The position numbers and the translations under genes were made by a program. Below, piece after piece: positions 36,096 through 47,109 of a stretch of DNA of 64,000 bases. The DNA comes from Camarhynchus parvulus (lineage: Eukaryota > Chordata > Aves > Passeriformes > Thraupidae): positions 45,047,376-45,111,375 of the forward strand of contig NC_044601.1 in the NCBI RefSeq assembly GCF_901933205.1, given 5' to 3'. Each line of letters begins with the position of its first letter. Positions within the stretch are counted from its first letter, which is position 1. The notes beneath the pieces are model-generated. The model saw only the letters and a list, made by a program, of their open reading frames with translations, was not told the DNA's origin and did no database searches.

Positions 36096-39000
36096 CTGGG
36101 TGAATGGCAGTAGAGGGAGGAATTTTTGATGTGGGGAGTAGGAGTGAAATGTCTGCATTAGAAAGGAAGCAACACCTTGTAAAACTATAAAAGTAGCTTA
36201 AAATAATACGGAATAGTATTTTTATTGAGGAAGTGAGATACTTTACTGTCCCACTAATGGTGCTATAACCCTCTTTCTACTCTAAGGTTAGCTTAAGTGT
36301 TTGACATACAAATGCTAGTGAGCAAAGCAAGTTGGTTACTGATTCACACTTACTTAAACAGGCAAAGTGGGAGGTAAGGGTTGCTTGCCCTCTCTAAGTG
36401 AAGGTCTTTCTTCCTCGCTGCCTGCACTGACACTGCTCTGCTTCTAACTGCAACACTGCAATCCTTTGCATATGAGAGATTCACAAAAATATAAATTAAT
36501 ACCTTTTCTCTAGGAAAAGTCCTTCCTACATCAACAGCAGCTAAAAAAATCAACAGTTAACTCATCTGAAAAACTGAGATTGCACAGGTCTTTGCAATGT
36601 TGCTACGTTTTTGTGATAGCAGCACTTGATATCGCAAGGGGGTGATTGTACCCACTCCATCTTTGACCTTTGTGGTTTGTGTTGCTGTATTCATTTATGC
36701 CTTTTCTATCATATCTTTTCAGAGTCATGGCTTGTAGTGCCAATAACCCCACTTTTTCCACTGAACATGCCAGATTTCATGCTTCCCCCCTCTATCACGC
36801 ATGCATGCATCTCAACAATTAGGCATGGAAAAACCTTCATCTTGGTGGGCCTGCTCACAAGACAACATTTTCCGGAGCATATAAAGCCACCTTGCTGGTA
36901 AATGCAGTTGTGGACAGCTGGCTGAACCTGCTCCTCACAATTTATTTGTGCTTTGAGGCTGGCAGTGCAGGAGTTCAGGGGTGAAAGGCCCACTCACAGT
37001 GGTTCTTCATGTACTGCTCATACACGTGTAATTAATGTTTTCCACTAAAGACAGTTACCTTTCTCTAGGAAAAGGTCCCACTAACTCAAACCACTGATTC
37101 CTTAATCTCCCTAAACTATGGACTGATAATTTGTTCTTACTTATTTTAAAGCTAATCAATGTGCAATACCCTGTGTTGTGCAGCTTCTTTCGCATGTTCT
37201 TTGACTAAGTCCCTGCTTATATAACTGGTGTGTAAGAAAATAAAACCTTCCTACAAGAGGCTGATAATGTGGACAACTGTGTAAAAATAGGTAACATAAG
37301 GAGAAGAAAAAAGGGCTAAGTGATAACCTGTCAGTGTTCACTAGGATGACTCATCAAACAGGTTAGAGAACTGAGGGGGTGCAGAGCACCTGCTTCCAGC
37401 AGCAAGCACTGCAGGCAATATTTTCTATTACCACTTCACCTGGTAATAGAAAATTAGGTGGAAGAACAGAAAGCAAAGCAGTGCTTGTGTTCAAGGGTAA
37501 GGTCTGAAGCAGATGAGAACAAAACTGTATTGAGATCTGAAAACAGCACTCATTCTAAAACAACTCACTCCAACCAATTTTCCTTGGTTTCACAAAAATC
37601 TTGTGCTTAGGAGTCATACCAGGTAAAAGGGATGCATTTGGTAAATTGACATTTTTAAGTGAGTCCCCGGAACACACACTTATTTGCAAAGAAAAGCACT
37701 GGTCTTAAAAAAATCAGTGTGATCCAGTAGTCTCTTAAGACCTTGGCAGCTGCCTGACCGCAGCATTACCACTCTCTGGGAAAATAATTGGAGAAATATG
37801 GGGATGCATAGAGGAAACTGTCTTACAGAGAGGGGACAGTTTACAGAGAAAGGACTAATTTTAATGTAGATCCCAGCACAGCAAACAGAGAGTGTTTTCC
37901 ATCCTATTTTAAAAGTTCAAGTGGCATGTGGGTTTGGAAGGAAAAAAAGAATCCTGTGTTCTCCAGCTCTACTGTGCACTTGCTCAACACATTAAGTCAT
38001 GTCCTAGACCAGAGGAAGAGGCGGCTGTGGGATGACACAACACCCAACTTGGAAAATTCTGATTCCAGACAGGATCTAAGGACCACTCTGTGGGATTGAG
38101 GAAGTGCTCCAGCACAATCCCATTGCAAATAGCAGTTGCAGAGTTCTTGAATGAATGAAAGGAGCAAGGTGACACTACATCTGTATAAACTATTAGCTAG
38201 ACAGCTATTATAATATAGTGCTGCTTTTAAAAGCATGTTGGAAAGCCTGAAAGATTCAGCAGTGGCAAGGATGATTCATAGTATGGAAAAACCTGACTTG
38301 TAAAGAGCAGTAACAGTTCATTCCATTAAGTTTAACAAATATAAGGTTAAAGGTGATGTAGACTTTGGCTATAATTGCCAGTGCAAGGACAGTTTATCTA
38401 GTATTTCAGCACTGTCTAGTTTTGTTGTCATCATACAAAACCACTGCATTGCAAGACTGATCTCTTTGCTCAAGAGGTGCAGAGAATCCTGACCAGACTT
38501 AGTGTTGTGGGAAAGGCTAATCTTGAGTGTATTTGTCAGAAAATTTGTTGACACCCTGGGTAACAGGGGTAACTTATTAATGCTGCATTTGGAAGCTTCA
38601 CAGCTTTTTTTTTTTTTTTAAGGAATCCAACACTAATATTCCTCAAGGTATATGCACTAAAAAATGAGAAATACATCTGCAATTGCATTCAGCATCAGTT
38701 TAAAGGTGCCAAATTTGGTGAATAGCGCTTTCCAGGAAAGAACTGTTGTCATGCAGTGTGATGTGAATGCACAGTAGACTAAAGGCACTTTTACTGACTT
38801 TGAAGAAGCAATCTTAAAGATAAATTTTCTAGTTCTAGAGTTATTTTTAATTTTACAAATCTCAGGATTAGCTTGCTTCCCCAGAGCTGCTGGTAGCAGG
38901 AAATAGCATTATATGTTCTACTGCCTGAGCAGTAATCAGTGTCCTGTGTGTAGTATCCTGCGATGCTAGTCAAAACAGGCAGAGTAGTTGGAGATTTTTC

Positions 39001-39921
39001 CTCCTTAAGGAATTATACAAAGACATTCTACCAGAACCTTTCAATAGCAATTGCTTTAGTCTGAAACTGTTAGGAAACAGAAAATTTCAAAATTCAATAG
39101 TCTGTTTAATATATGCGACATGAGTTCAGCAGAACAATTCATTGTGATATGAAGTATCCTAGATATCTGTGAGTACAGGATAAGATTCCTCACTCTGTCA
39201 AGTTTAGCGTTACAGGAGGTGCTTTCTCTTTCCTGCAGTGATGTGCTATTCAGGGTATTTGGGCATTATTCTCTATAAACCTTAAAACCTACAACAAAAT
39301 ATGTCCCAAATTAAGGGGAAATTATAGGGTAATTTTATTACTTCAACCAGCTGGAAAGCTTTGGCTGCCTTGAAATAATGTTTCTCCCACAGCCAACAGT
39401 TCTCCCAGGCTTCTCAGCACTCACCATCCTGTTGCCACTTACCCTCCTGCTCACCTACTGGTTGCCCCAGAAAATTATCAGAAAGTGTACTTTTATATTT
39501 TTTTTAAACCATGAGCTGCAAAATGAGCTGCAACAGAGGTCCAGGCATGACTATAAATGTCACGCTTCAGAGCATGGAAAAGCAGTCCTAGCAATGGCCA
39601 TGAGGAATTTTCCTGCAGAAAATTGAGCAGGAAGTGAAGAGCAAGGATCTCTTGCTGCTGTTGACTAAACATATGCTGTCCGTATGTTGGACGCATCAGC
39701 TAGCTGGGGCCAAGGAAAAGCTGCAATAGCTTCAGCTTGCTTTTTCTGCTATCCAGAATGAGCGCAGTATCATGGGTGCTAAATTAAAGAAGAAACACAA
39801 GGAGGCAGTCATGCAGGGGTGAATCCATTTCGGAAGTGATGGTGGTAATTCAAGAAATCTTTAGTGATGGCTTCAGGCTTCACTTCCCAGACCTTTGTTC
39901 TTTCAAGCAAAGTTTATTCTT

Positions 39922-39944
39922 TCACGTGATGGACTCTGTTAACC
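39922..39944 (+). promoter_or_regulatory. TMEM174: Candidate TMEM174 promoter elements (E-box and HNF1-like half site)
   Basis: A palindromic TCACGTGA (39922-39929) is followed 8 bp later by GTTAACC (39938-39944), resembling an HNF1 half site. Both lie about 115-135 bp upstream of the TMEM174 ATG, with a weak TATA-like GTATAAC near 39964. TMEM174 is kidney-proximal-tubule-enriched in mammals, where HNF1 factors are active, so the combination is plausible but unproven. Confidence 0.3.
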
Positions 39945-40057
39945 ATACACACACAAAGTTCTTGTATAACTAACCTGAAACCTTCGACTTTAAATGCTCT
40001 GCCAAGTCCTTTACAAGCCCCCTTTCTCTTGAAGGAGAGGATACGTTATAGTCAGTA

Positions 40058-40689
40058 ATGGAGCAAAACAACAACAGTGTAGAAGATTTCTCCTTGAATG
40101 TTTTTTCTGTCACTCCTTGTCAGCCAAACAGATCTGATGCCCTGGTGTCAGATGGGGATAAAGCTGGCACCACTCTGCTCTTTTCAGGTGTGTTTTTGGG
40201 ACTGGTGGGGATCACTTTCACTGTGATGGGATGGATAAAATACGATGGCATTACTCACCTGGAGTGGACTCAGTTACTAGGGCCTATTCTGCTGTCTGTC
40301 GGGGTGACTTTTATTCTGATTGCTGTTTGTAAATTTAACATGCTTACGTGCAAGCCTTGTAAAGAAAGAGAGGAAAATACGTCGGAACTTGACCAGGCTG
40401 CAAGCGGACAGTCCTTTGTCTTCACTGGCATTAACCAGCCTATAACTTTCCACGGTGCCACAGTGGTACAGTACATCCCTCCGCCGTACCCGTCCCAGGA
40501 AGGTGCTGCCGTCAGTCCCGGCCACCTTCACCCAGGGCTCAGCTGCTGCGCTGCTGCTCCCCCCAGCACCTCGCCACTTCTCGCCACGGGCTCTCCTCAC
40601 TTCTGCCCTGCCTACGCCCTGGACAACCTGGCTTTTACTGGAGATGAGAGCTACACTGCTTATCCTGCAGAGAATTCCAGGAGTCAGAG
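40058..40689 (+). CDS. TMEM174: TMEM174 coding exon 1
   Basis: It encodes residues 1-210 plus two bases of an arginine codon and ends AGTCAGAG|GTACAT. The donor is followed by an in-frame TGA (40700-40702), so reading through the intron would truncate the protein at 214 residues and lose the C-terminal PPRY motif. Confidence 0.92.
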
Positions 40690-42265
40690 GTACATCTTCT
40701 GAAATGCCTTAGTGTGTTTGAACACAGGCTTCTGAATATTTTAAGTACAATGTGTGGTTTTTGTAAGAAACTGCAGCTGGTCCAGGATATTATCCTTCTC
40801 AGACTTTTTTTTGTCTTTGTTAGGAATTTTTCTTGAGTGACGAAACATACTTTTCCTGCAAAGTGCTTTTATACAATTTAAATTCACTTATAAATGCCTT
40901 TTGGTTTTCAGTAAACTAAACCTCTTGTTACTTTTTAAGATATATGTGCTCCTGTTTATGGAGGTTTTCTTATGTTTATCTTGCCACCTTTTGGTTATTA
41001 TGTGTATGATACCAAGATGATTTTTTGCCTTTTTTTTAATATACCGTATATATATATAAAGATATACGTTTATATATATATATATAGAACTTTTATATAT
41101 CCTCAGTATTCTTAGCATGCATGCTTGTAATTCCTTAAGTCTGATAACTTAGCATAGCCCGAGTATTCTGTTAGGCCAGGAGACCAAACATCCTAAAGGC
41201 CTTGTGGCAGGAGGCCAGAAAACCCTCCACTGTCTTGGGAAACCAAGGTCCTCTCTAGAACACATCCTGTAAACCAGAGATTCAGCCCATGCAGGGGGAA
41301 TTCCACAGATAGGGGAATATCACACCATCCATCCAGGCCTCCCATTGGGGCACCCCTGTTAGATATGCTGATTTTCAAGGTCTATAAATTGTATACACCA
41401 TCTATTGTGGGGGTGCATTGCAGCACATCCCACCTTGGTGAAGTGGTGCACCATAAGGATCTTTACTAAATACTGAGGTAAAACCCCTTGTCCCGTAACT
41501 GTGTCTGGCTCTCCATTTTTAAGACCCGGAAAAGGCATCATGTAGAGCCAGAGGCTTCCGCTCAAATGCAATCACAACACATGAGTCAGCACACAAACAG
41601 CATTTCTGCAACAATGCAAGAATCAGTCTGGTACCAGATGCTCTCCCTCCTAAATACACCTGGTCACAACATGCTGCTGTCCCACTGTAACAACCTCCCC
41701 CCTCCTTTTTTCCTAGTTTTGAGGCATAAACAATATTGGTCATGTTGCACAGCAGTATGGAGCTGCTCAAATTGTACACAAAATTATTTTATATAGTTCT
41801 TTCCTCCAAGGAAAAATATTCCAATTATAGGAATTACTCATAATTATATCCTTTGTGCAACACAAGTCACTGTTAGTTCATTTATCACAGTCTTTTTAAA
41901 AAAGTGCTGACTAACCTATTGTTCTCCGCAAATATGAGTGACAGGCATAGGCAGGGTGGAGACAAAGGTCACCTCCTGACACTTCTAAACTTCATGAAAA
42001 AACCACAGCAAACAGCTGAATCTCAGTAAAACTTCATCTCACAGCATTTTCTCCATAAGCTGGGGAGTACTTTTCCCAGATAAGGCTGGGAGGATGAAAC
42101 ACTGAAATTACGTGAATGGTCTGGTAAATTCTTTTTGTATCTTCTCCTCTTCCTCTTTTCAGGTCAGAAGACAGTTCTGATGAACCAGAAGGACTGCTGG
42201 AAGACTATGCCCGTAATAACTTGTCACCTCCACGTTATGAGGAAATATACCCTTTTTCTTCATAA
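40058..42265 (+). CDS. TMEM174: TMEM174, transmembrane protein 174 (two coding exons)
   Basis: Exons 40058-40689 and 42163-42265 join in phase to 245 codons including TAA, giving 244 residues against about 243 in human. Two predicted helices lie at about 38-60 (LLFSGVFLGLVGITFTVMGW) and 71-93 (LLGPILLSVGVTFILIAVCK), with a short loop between and a long cytoplasmic tail. The tail has PPPY at 141-144 and PPRY at 233-236, then an acidic stretch EDSSDEPEGLLED and the terminus EEIYPFSS. In mammals TMEM174 is a renal proximal tubule protein reported to bind the phosphate transporter NPT2A and affect its response to FGF23/PTH. The ATG has G at -3 and G at +4. Recognition is from memory plus position after TMEM171. 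The Ala/Pro-rich segment 150-185 looks less conserved. Confidence 0.93.
41039..41098. repeat. AT-rich (TA)n simple repeat in TMEM174 intron
   Basis: Two TA dinucleotide runs separated by AAGATATACGTT. Confidence 0.8.
41203..41540 (+). mobile_element. Probable solo LTR in the TMEM174 intron
   Basis: About 340 bp with LTR architecture: start TGTGGCAGGAGGCC, a TATA box TCTATAAATTG near 41380, a GCACCATAAGG segment about 75 bp downstream, then ACTGAGGTAAAACCCC, CTGTGTCTGGCTCTC and an end ACCCGGAAAAGGCATCA. The TG...CA ends and promoter layout fit an avian endogenous retrovirus LTR. I cannot name the family, and I did not find a convincing target-site duplication. Confidence 0.45.
42163..42265 (+). 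CDS. TMEM174: TMEM174 terminal coding exon
   Basis: Acceptor CTCTTCCTCTTTTCAG ends at 42162. It completes the arginine codon and encodes SEDSSDEPEGLLEDYARNN then LSPPRYEEIYPFSS, with TAA at 42263-42265. Confidence 0.92.
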
Positions 42266-42329
42266 AATCATCATGGACAAGAGACAACAATCCTAAGAGA
42301 TGCTAGCAAAAATCCCAGAAAATCTTTTT

Positions 42330-42335
42330 ATTAAA
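42330..42335 (+). terminator. TMEM174: TMEM174 polyadenylation signal ATTAAA
   Basis: ATTAAA lies 65 bp after the stop codon, followed by a T/G-rich stretch (CTTGTGTGATAAG). It is the only good signal in the first 200 bp. Confidence 0.55.
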
Positions 42336-43322
42336 CACTTGTGTGATAAGATAGTGTGAACAAGTTCTTGATATTCATACACAGTATCACTGAAGATATT
42401 TAACTGACCCCTTCCTTTTTCTCTGTCAAAATTTGTTAGCCCTTTGCAGTGCAGCTTAATAGCAGAGCTATTAATTATTCAGTGGCTAAACTATTAATAG
42501 CAAAGCTATTAAACTCAAGGATCCAAATCCATATTAGGATTCCCCAACAAGAAGCTTGATTTTCAGACTTGATGAAACCAGGGAGAGCTGTGACTGCGTA
42601 AGATGTTTGTGGAAGATCATGATTGCTCCTGGACATTCAGCATCTTTAGAAAATACTTGATTTTTTCTTGAGGTATTTTCATTCTTGATTGCTTGGGAAA
42701 CTTCAAAAGTTCTCAAGTGTCTGATCCATGAAAGTCCATTTTATGTCTTAATTTTGTTTGATTCTTTAGAAGACCTTACTCATTAATAAGTCCAGTCTAC
42801 AGATTAGAGTTTCTCAGCTTGCTTTACCTGGACAACCAGTCCTATTGCACAGCCCAGTCCTGTAGGCATTTTTTTTGGAGCATCCTGCTTGAACCACAGC
42901 ATCTCAGAACAGAGGAAACAAATAGTGACTTATGACACCTTTTACATAAGATATCTAAGACATCCTGCATGTATCAAATTCAGTCCCCTTCCCAACCTGA
43001 TGGGAGGCAAAGCACAGTCTCCCACCAGGAGTCCTAATAACTATGAAGTTAGTGTCACTAAAAAAAATGGCATCTTTCTGAAGCCTCGACGAAGATGTGT
43101 GATCCTGCCACTGTTAAGGACTTTGACAATCACAGTTGCTGCACCCCACTCTGTGGGAGGGCTGTGGTGAAACACCTCGGAGGTCCCTTCTTACTTGAAT
43201 CTGATCTTAGGCACACAACCCAGGCTGCAGGTTGCCTCCAGAGTATCTAGGCAACTGTGGCCTGTAGTAAACTTTCTTGCTCAAGTTCAGCTTGGTTCCA
43301 TGCATTGAATCCACAACAATTT

Positions 43323-43465
43323 GAGATAAGCTCATTTGGTTAGAGAATGGCGTTGCTGAACACCCAGACTGTGGGTTTGATCCCTGTATGGGCCATTCAC
43401 TTAAGATTTGGACTTGATGATCCTTGTAGGTCCCTTTCAATTAACAATATTCTGTGATTCTGTGA
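43323..43465 (+). mobile_element. tRNA-Ile-derived SINE with CR1 3' tail (TguSINE1-like)
   Basis: The head reads as a decayed tRNA-Ile: AAGCTCATTTGGTTAGAG (box A region), a degenerate anticodon arm, GGGTTTGATCCC (box B, one change from GGTTCGATCCC) and TGTATGGGCCA as the acceptor end. A short linker GACTTGATGATCC leads to TAGGTCCCTTTCAATT and the CR1-type tail ATTCTGTGATTCTGTG. This is the structure of SINEs mobilised by CR1 and known, to my knowledge, from passerines. Confidence 0.85.
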
Positions 43466-44393
43466 AATATATTTACAGCTGTATTTAACAAAAGATAAAG
43501 TGTATTAGCTCTAAAATTTTGCAATCCAGAATGAAGATCCAAAGAGGCTTTGCTCAAGAGCTTTTTAAACCTCAGAGCGATGACAATGCTACAAGTCCCT
43601 ACATTTTTATTTTGTTTTTCCACATATATTTAAAGCTCTGCTTTTGAATGTGCCAAGAAGTGCAACAAGCCAGTATTTCCCTATGATGATCCCATTAGGT
43701 TTGCTTATCTCCCTCAAAGCAAAAGCTGATCTCAGCTCTCACCTGCTGGAGTGAGCACCACACAAAACGCACTGGAGGGCAATGGTCACTGTCCCAGGTA
43801 ACCAAGCAATGCACTGCTGGTGTACCTGCGGGTCAGTCTCCTGACACAGCACAGCTAAAAGCAGGCATCCATTATGGAATGCACCAACTTTCTCTTACTT
43901 GTCGATGCAGCTGTCTTGGCTCTTGCCAGATTTCATCCACCTGTGACTGAGCTCATTCCTGGGAGCTGGAGAAGCTTGGCATTTGAGCACAGACAGTTGC
44001 ACACCAACCTGATGTACCTGACAGCTGGCTGAAAGTCTCAGAGTTTCTGTGCAGCTGCTCTAGCAATCAGGAGACATAGCTCTGGATGGAGATGTGCATT
44101 CAGAACATTGTCCAGCTGCCTGGACCTGCAGGTGCACGCCCCCTGTCCTGTACACTTAGAGGTCGCCAAGAAATAAAGCATGGGAGGGACACAAGACAAC
44201 CGCTGTGCTCCATGGTGATGGACAGGACACTGACAGAGATCATATTTGGGATGCAACATTTAAACAGACTCAAAGCTGGATTAGCAACGACAGCAGCAGC
44301 TACTGATCAGTGACTGCAAACTTTGTGTGAAGTTTTTCTCATTAGACAAGTCTGGAACACACTTTTTCAGCAGTGATGGCCTGGTGTTAGCCG

Positions 44394-44434
44394 GTAGTTG
44401 GAGAAGGGGAGGCACGTGTAGTTGGAGAAGGGGA
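44394..44434 (+). repeat. 17-bp direct duplication
   Basis: GTAGTTGGAGAAGGGGA occurs at 44394-44410 and again at 44418-44434, separated by 7 bp. Confidence 0.9.
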
Positions 44435-45449
44435 CACATACTGTGATCTCTATGGGAGTGAGTGAGAGAACAGAGAATCTAAAAATAAATGCAAGTTTCT
44501 CTCACGGAAGTGTCTTACTTCTTTTCTGGAATTTACACAGAGGTGAATTCATCCTCCCTCCACAGCAGGAAACTGGATGGTCCCAAATCCCCAGGTAGTT
44601 CCACATGTACAGAGCCCTGAACTTAGCACATAGTTGTGCTGAACCCAGCAGGCACTGCAGTTGCACAGAGGTCAGGCTTGATGGATCCAATTGCAAGACT
44701 AGGGTCAACATTTCTGCCTGGTCACCCTCCCCCACCCCAAGAAAATTCCTTCAGTCAGACACCACAGATATTTTTCCTGCTGCTGTTCCTCCTGCTTCTC
44801 TTCTTTCCATCTTCAACTTTCATCTTTTTTTTATTTTTTAAGTCTTTTTAACCTCAGAGTTTGTGGGGGGTTGCTCTGTATGTGTGTTTTCTTTGTTTCT
44901 TTGTATTTTGGAGGTTTTGTTTGTTTGTTTGTTTTTACTGTGATATATAACCATCACATGAACTCACTTCTTAGCATTAAGAATTCTTTCTGTGCCATGA
45001 TGAGTGAAAGAACAAATCTTTTTGGCCTTCAACCAAGGTCAGCTGTCAGAGCCCTTCTAGATTATACTGATGTAACTTCAGAAAACACCTGGAAGACTGT
45101 ATTTGAGATTTTGCTCAATCTTTTTTTAATTTAAGATTGTGCTCTTTAAGCAAAATTGCATTCTCCCACATTGCAGACCTGCAGAATATTGGGGATTTAA
45201 TAGTTTAAGGTGTCTTGCATTCTAGTCATAGTGATAGAATCTTGTCTGTACTTTCAGCTATGTAACCCTGCGTGGGCTCTTGGGATTTTTCCTAATATAA
45301 TGCTATTTATAAGATTTTGATCATAAACTAGTTAATGTATGAAATCAGTAGAGGCATGTCTATTGATATGAAACTGAGCATGATCTATTAATTTCAGTAA
45401 AAACTCTGCACAGAGCTTCTCTAAGATCGAGGAGCTATTTCCAGACTTT

Positions 45450-46240
45450 GAATGCCACATGGTGCAGCGTGCGAATTTCTTCTCGGATTAAATCGGAAGT
45501 CTGCTGTTTCACACGGGCGCTGCGGTATCTGCGGTCAGTGCGGGGGTCCAGCAGGAGGGTTTGGGGCGCGGTGCTTTAGCAGCACCTTCCCCCCGCAGCC
45601 GAGTTTCCCCGGCTGCTGCCGTGCCCAGCGCCGATGCTCCCGCGCCAGGGACGTTCCCCAGCGCAGAGCACGCACGGGCGGGGGCGCTGAAATCCTTCTG
45701 AGAGCTATTTTTAAACTGAATCGGGATTTAGGAAATCTGGGTCTCGGGAAAAAAAAAAAAAAAAACAAAAAACCAAACCTGTAAGTAGGGCTCGTTCGTC
45801 TCCAGAGAGCCCTAGTGACGCACACGGCGAGCCCTCAGCACGGGGCCCCTCCCCGCGGGGAGGGTGCTGCGGCCTCCATCCCGCGGGGAGACCGAGCCCC
45901 CTGCCCCGGGGCCGCGTCCGGGCCGGAGCGCGGCCGAGGCGCTCCCCCGCGGGCCGGAGCGGGGCTGGCCCGGCTGTCCCGCCGCGCCGGTAGCGCCAGA
46001 GGGCGCCGGGCCGCCCGGGAGCAGCCGCGGCCGCGGAGGTGCTGTGCCGGCGGGCGGCTCCGCAGGCGCCCCGGTGCCCTCCTCTGCTTACCCGCCCGAG
46101 CTAAAACTGTGCGGGTTTAAGGAGATTTCTTCCCCCACTGACCCGGCGGGTGTCAGAGGCGCAGACCCGGCGGCCCCTCGTTGTGAGACACTCGGCATTT
46201 CAACCCGGGGAGCCGAAGCTTTTGTTCTTAGCTTCGAATA
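45450..46240. promoter_or_regulatory. CpG island in gene-poor DNA (unassigned promoter)
   Basis: A dense CpG block with GC-rich words such as GCCGCGTCCGGGCCGGAGCG, bounded by AT-rich sequence. It is 3.3 kb downstream of TMEM174 and has no known gene in mammals at the same place. A run of 18 A (about 45750-45767) splits it. Open frames across it on both strands look compositional. It may start a lncRNA or mark a developmental enhancer. Confidence 0.7.
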
Positions 46241-46991
46241 CTCAAGATGCCGTTGAAAAGTATCCTGTGCTCTCTCACAACCGAGAGCTGGCTTACTCAG
46301 GAACAAAATACTCGTGGTGACAGACCCAGTGAAATCGCCGAAAAGCAGGGTACCATGCCCGCCCTCACAGCAGCTCTCACACCCCTCCCTGTGTGAGACG
46401 CTGGGCTGGAGACATCTGGAAGGACTGCGGCTTGGGGGTAGGCGCTGCACAGTGCACTCACATGCCCCCCCGTCTCCTCCTCCTCTCCGCTGTGACCTAA
46501 TGGGACAGGCTTCTGTCTGCATGAAGGAGCAGGGGGAAGTCCAAGGGTCATTTGCAAAGAACTAGGGCATGCTGTTTGTATACAGCACCTACGATAATCT
46601 GTGCCTACTCCAAGTATCATTACTGGCTCCACTTTAGCCGTCAGGGTGAATAGACATCAACCGGACGTGCTGAACGTCGGTGTTGCTGCCCCATCCCCAT
46701 TGTGAATCAGTGTGTCTGTCAGAGAAGCGTACAGCAGAGCCAGGTGGGATCCCATGGGCTGTGCCTGCATTAGCTGGGCAGCGCTGCTCAGCGGGAGAGG
46801 GGCTGAAGAGGGAAACAGCAGGTGCAGAGAGGCCGGTAACCACATGCACTGCATGTTGGAGAGGTTTATATCAGACTTATTCCTTTGGACTTGATGCTAC
46901 TAATTAGCAGTTGAAATACACGTTGTTCTCCTATGGTGTATTTTCTGGTACAGATTTATCCAATAGAAATTATTCATCTCACACCTGCAAT

Positions 46992-47107
46992 GTGATATGA
47001 TGATATGATTGATATGATATGATATGATATGATATGATATGATATGATATGATATGATATGATATGATATGATATGATATGATGATATGATATGATATGA
47101 TATGATG
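46992..47107. repeat. (ATATG)n pentanucleotide microsatellite
   Basis: About 23 tandem ATATG units with occasional TG insertions or deletions (TGATATGATG). Spans roughly 115 bp. Confidence 0.95.
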
Positions 47108-47109
47108 AA

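Larger units (their letters stand above)
33620..40057. other. TMEM171-TMEM174 intergenic region
   Basis: No recognisable + strand gene. The minus strand holds two candidate exons with good splice sites (listed separately at 35566 and 35923) and Cys-containing open frames at 36709-36993. There is a T-run at about 38606. The last 150 bp should hold the TMEM174 promoter. Confidence 0.55.
42366..45440. other. Intergenic with a SINE and small repeats
   Basis: No gene recognised. It holds the SINE at 43323-43465, a 17-bp direct duplication at 44394-44434, and a (TTTG)n run near 44917-44936. Confidence 0.6.

Noticed and set aside
43323..43400. Functional tRNA-Ile gene
   Set aside because: The anticodon arm is degenerate, box A is altered and the CR1 tail marks it as a SINE.
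45452..46522. Open frames of 101-144 codons in the second CpG island
   Set aside because: Overlapping frames on both strands with compositional bias and no recognisable domain.
46992..47107. CRISPR-like regular repeat
   Set aside because: Units are 5 bp without spacers, so it is a microsatellite in a vertebrate genome.
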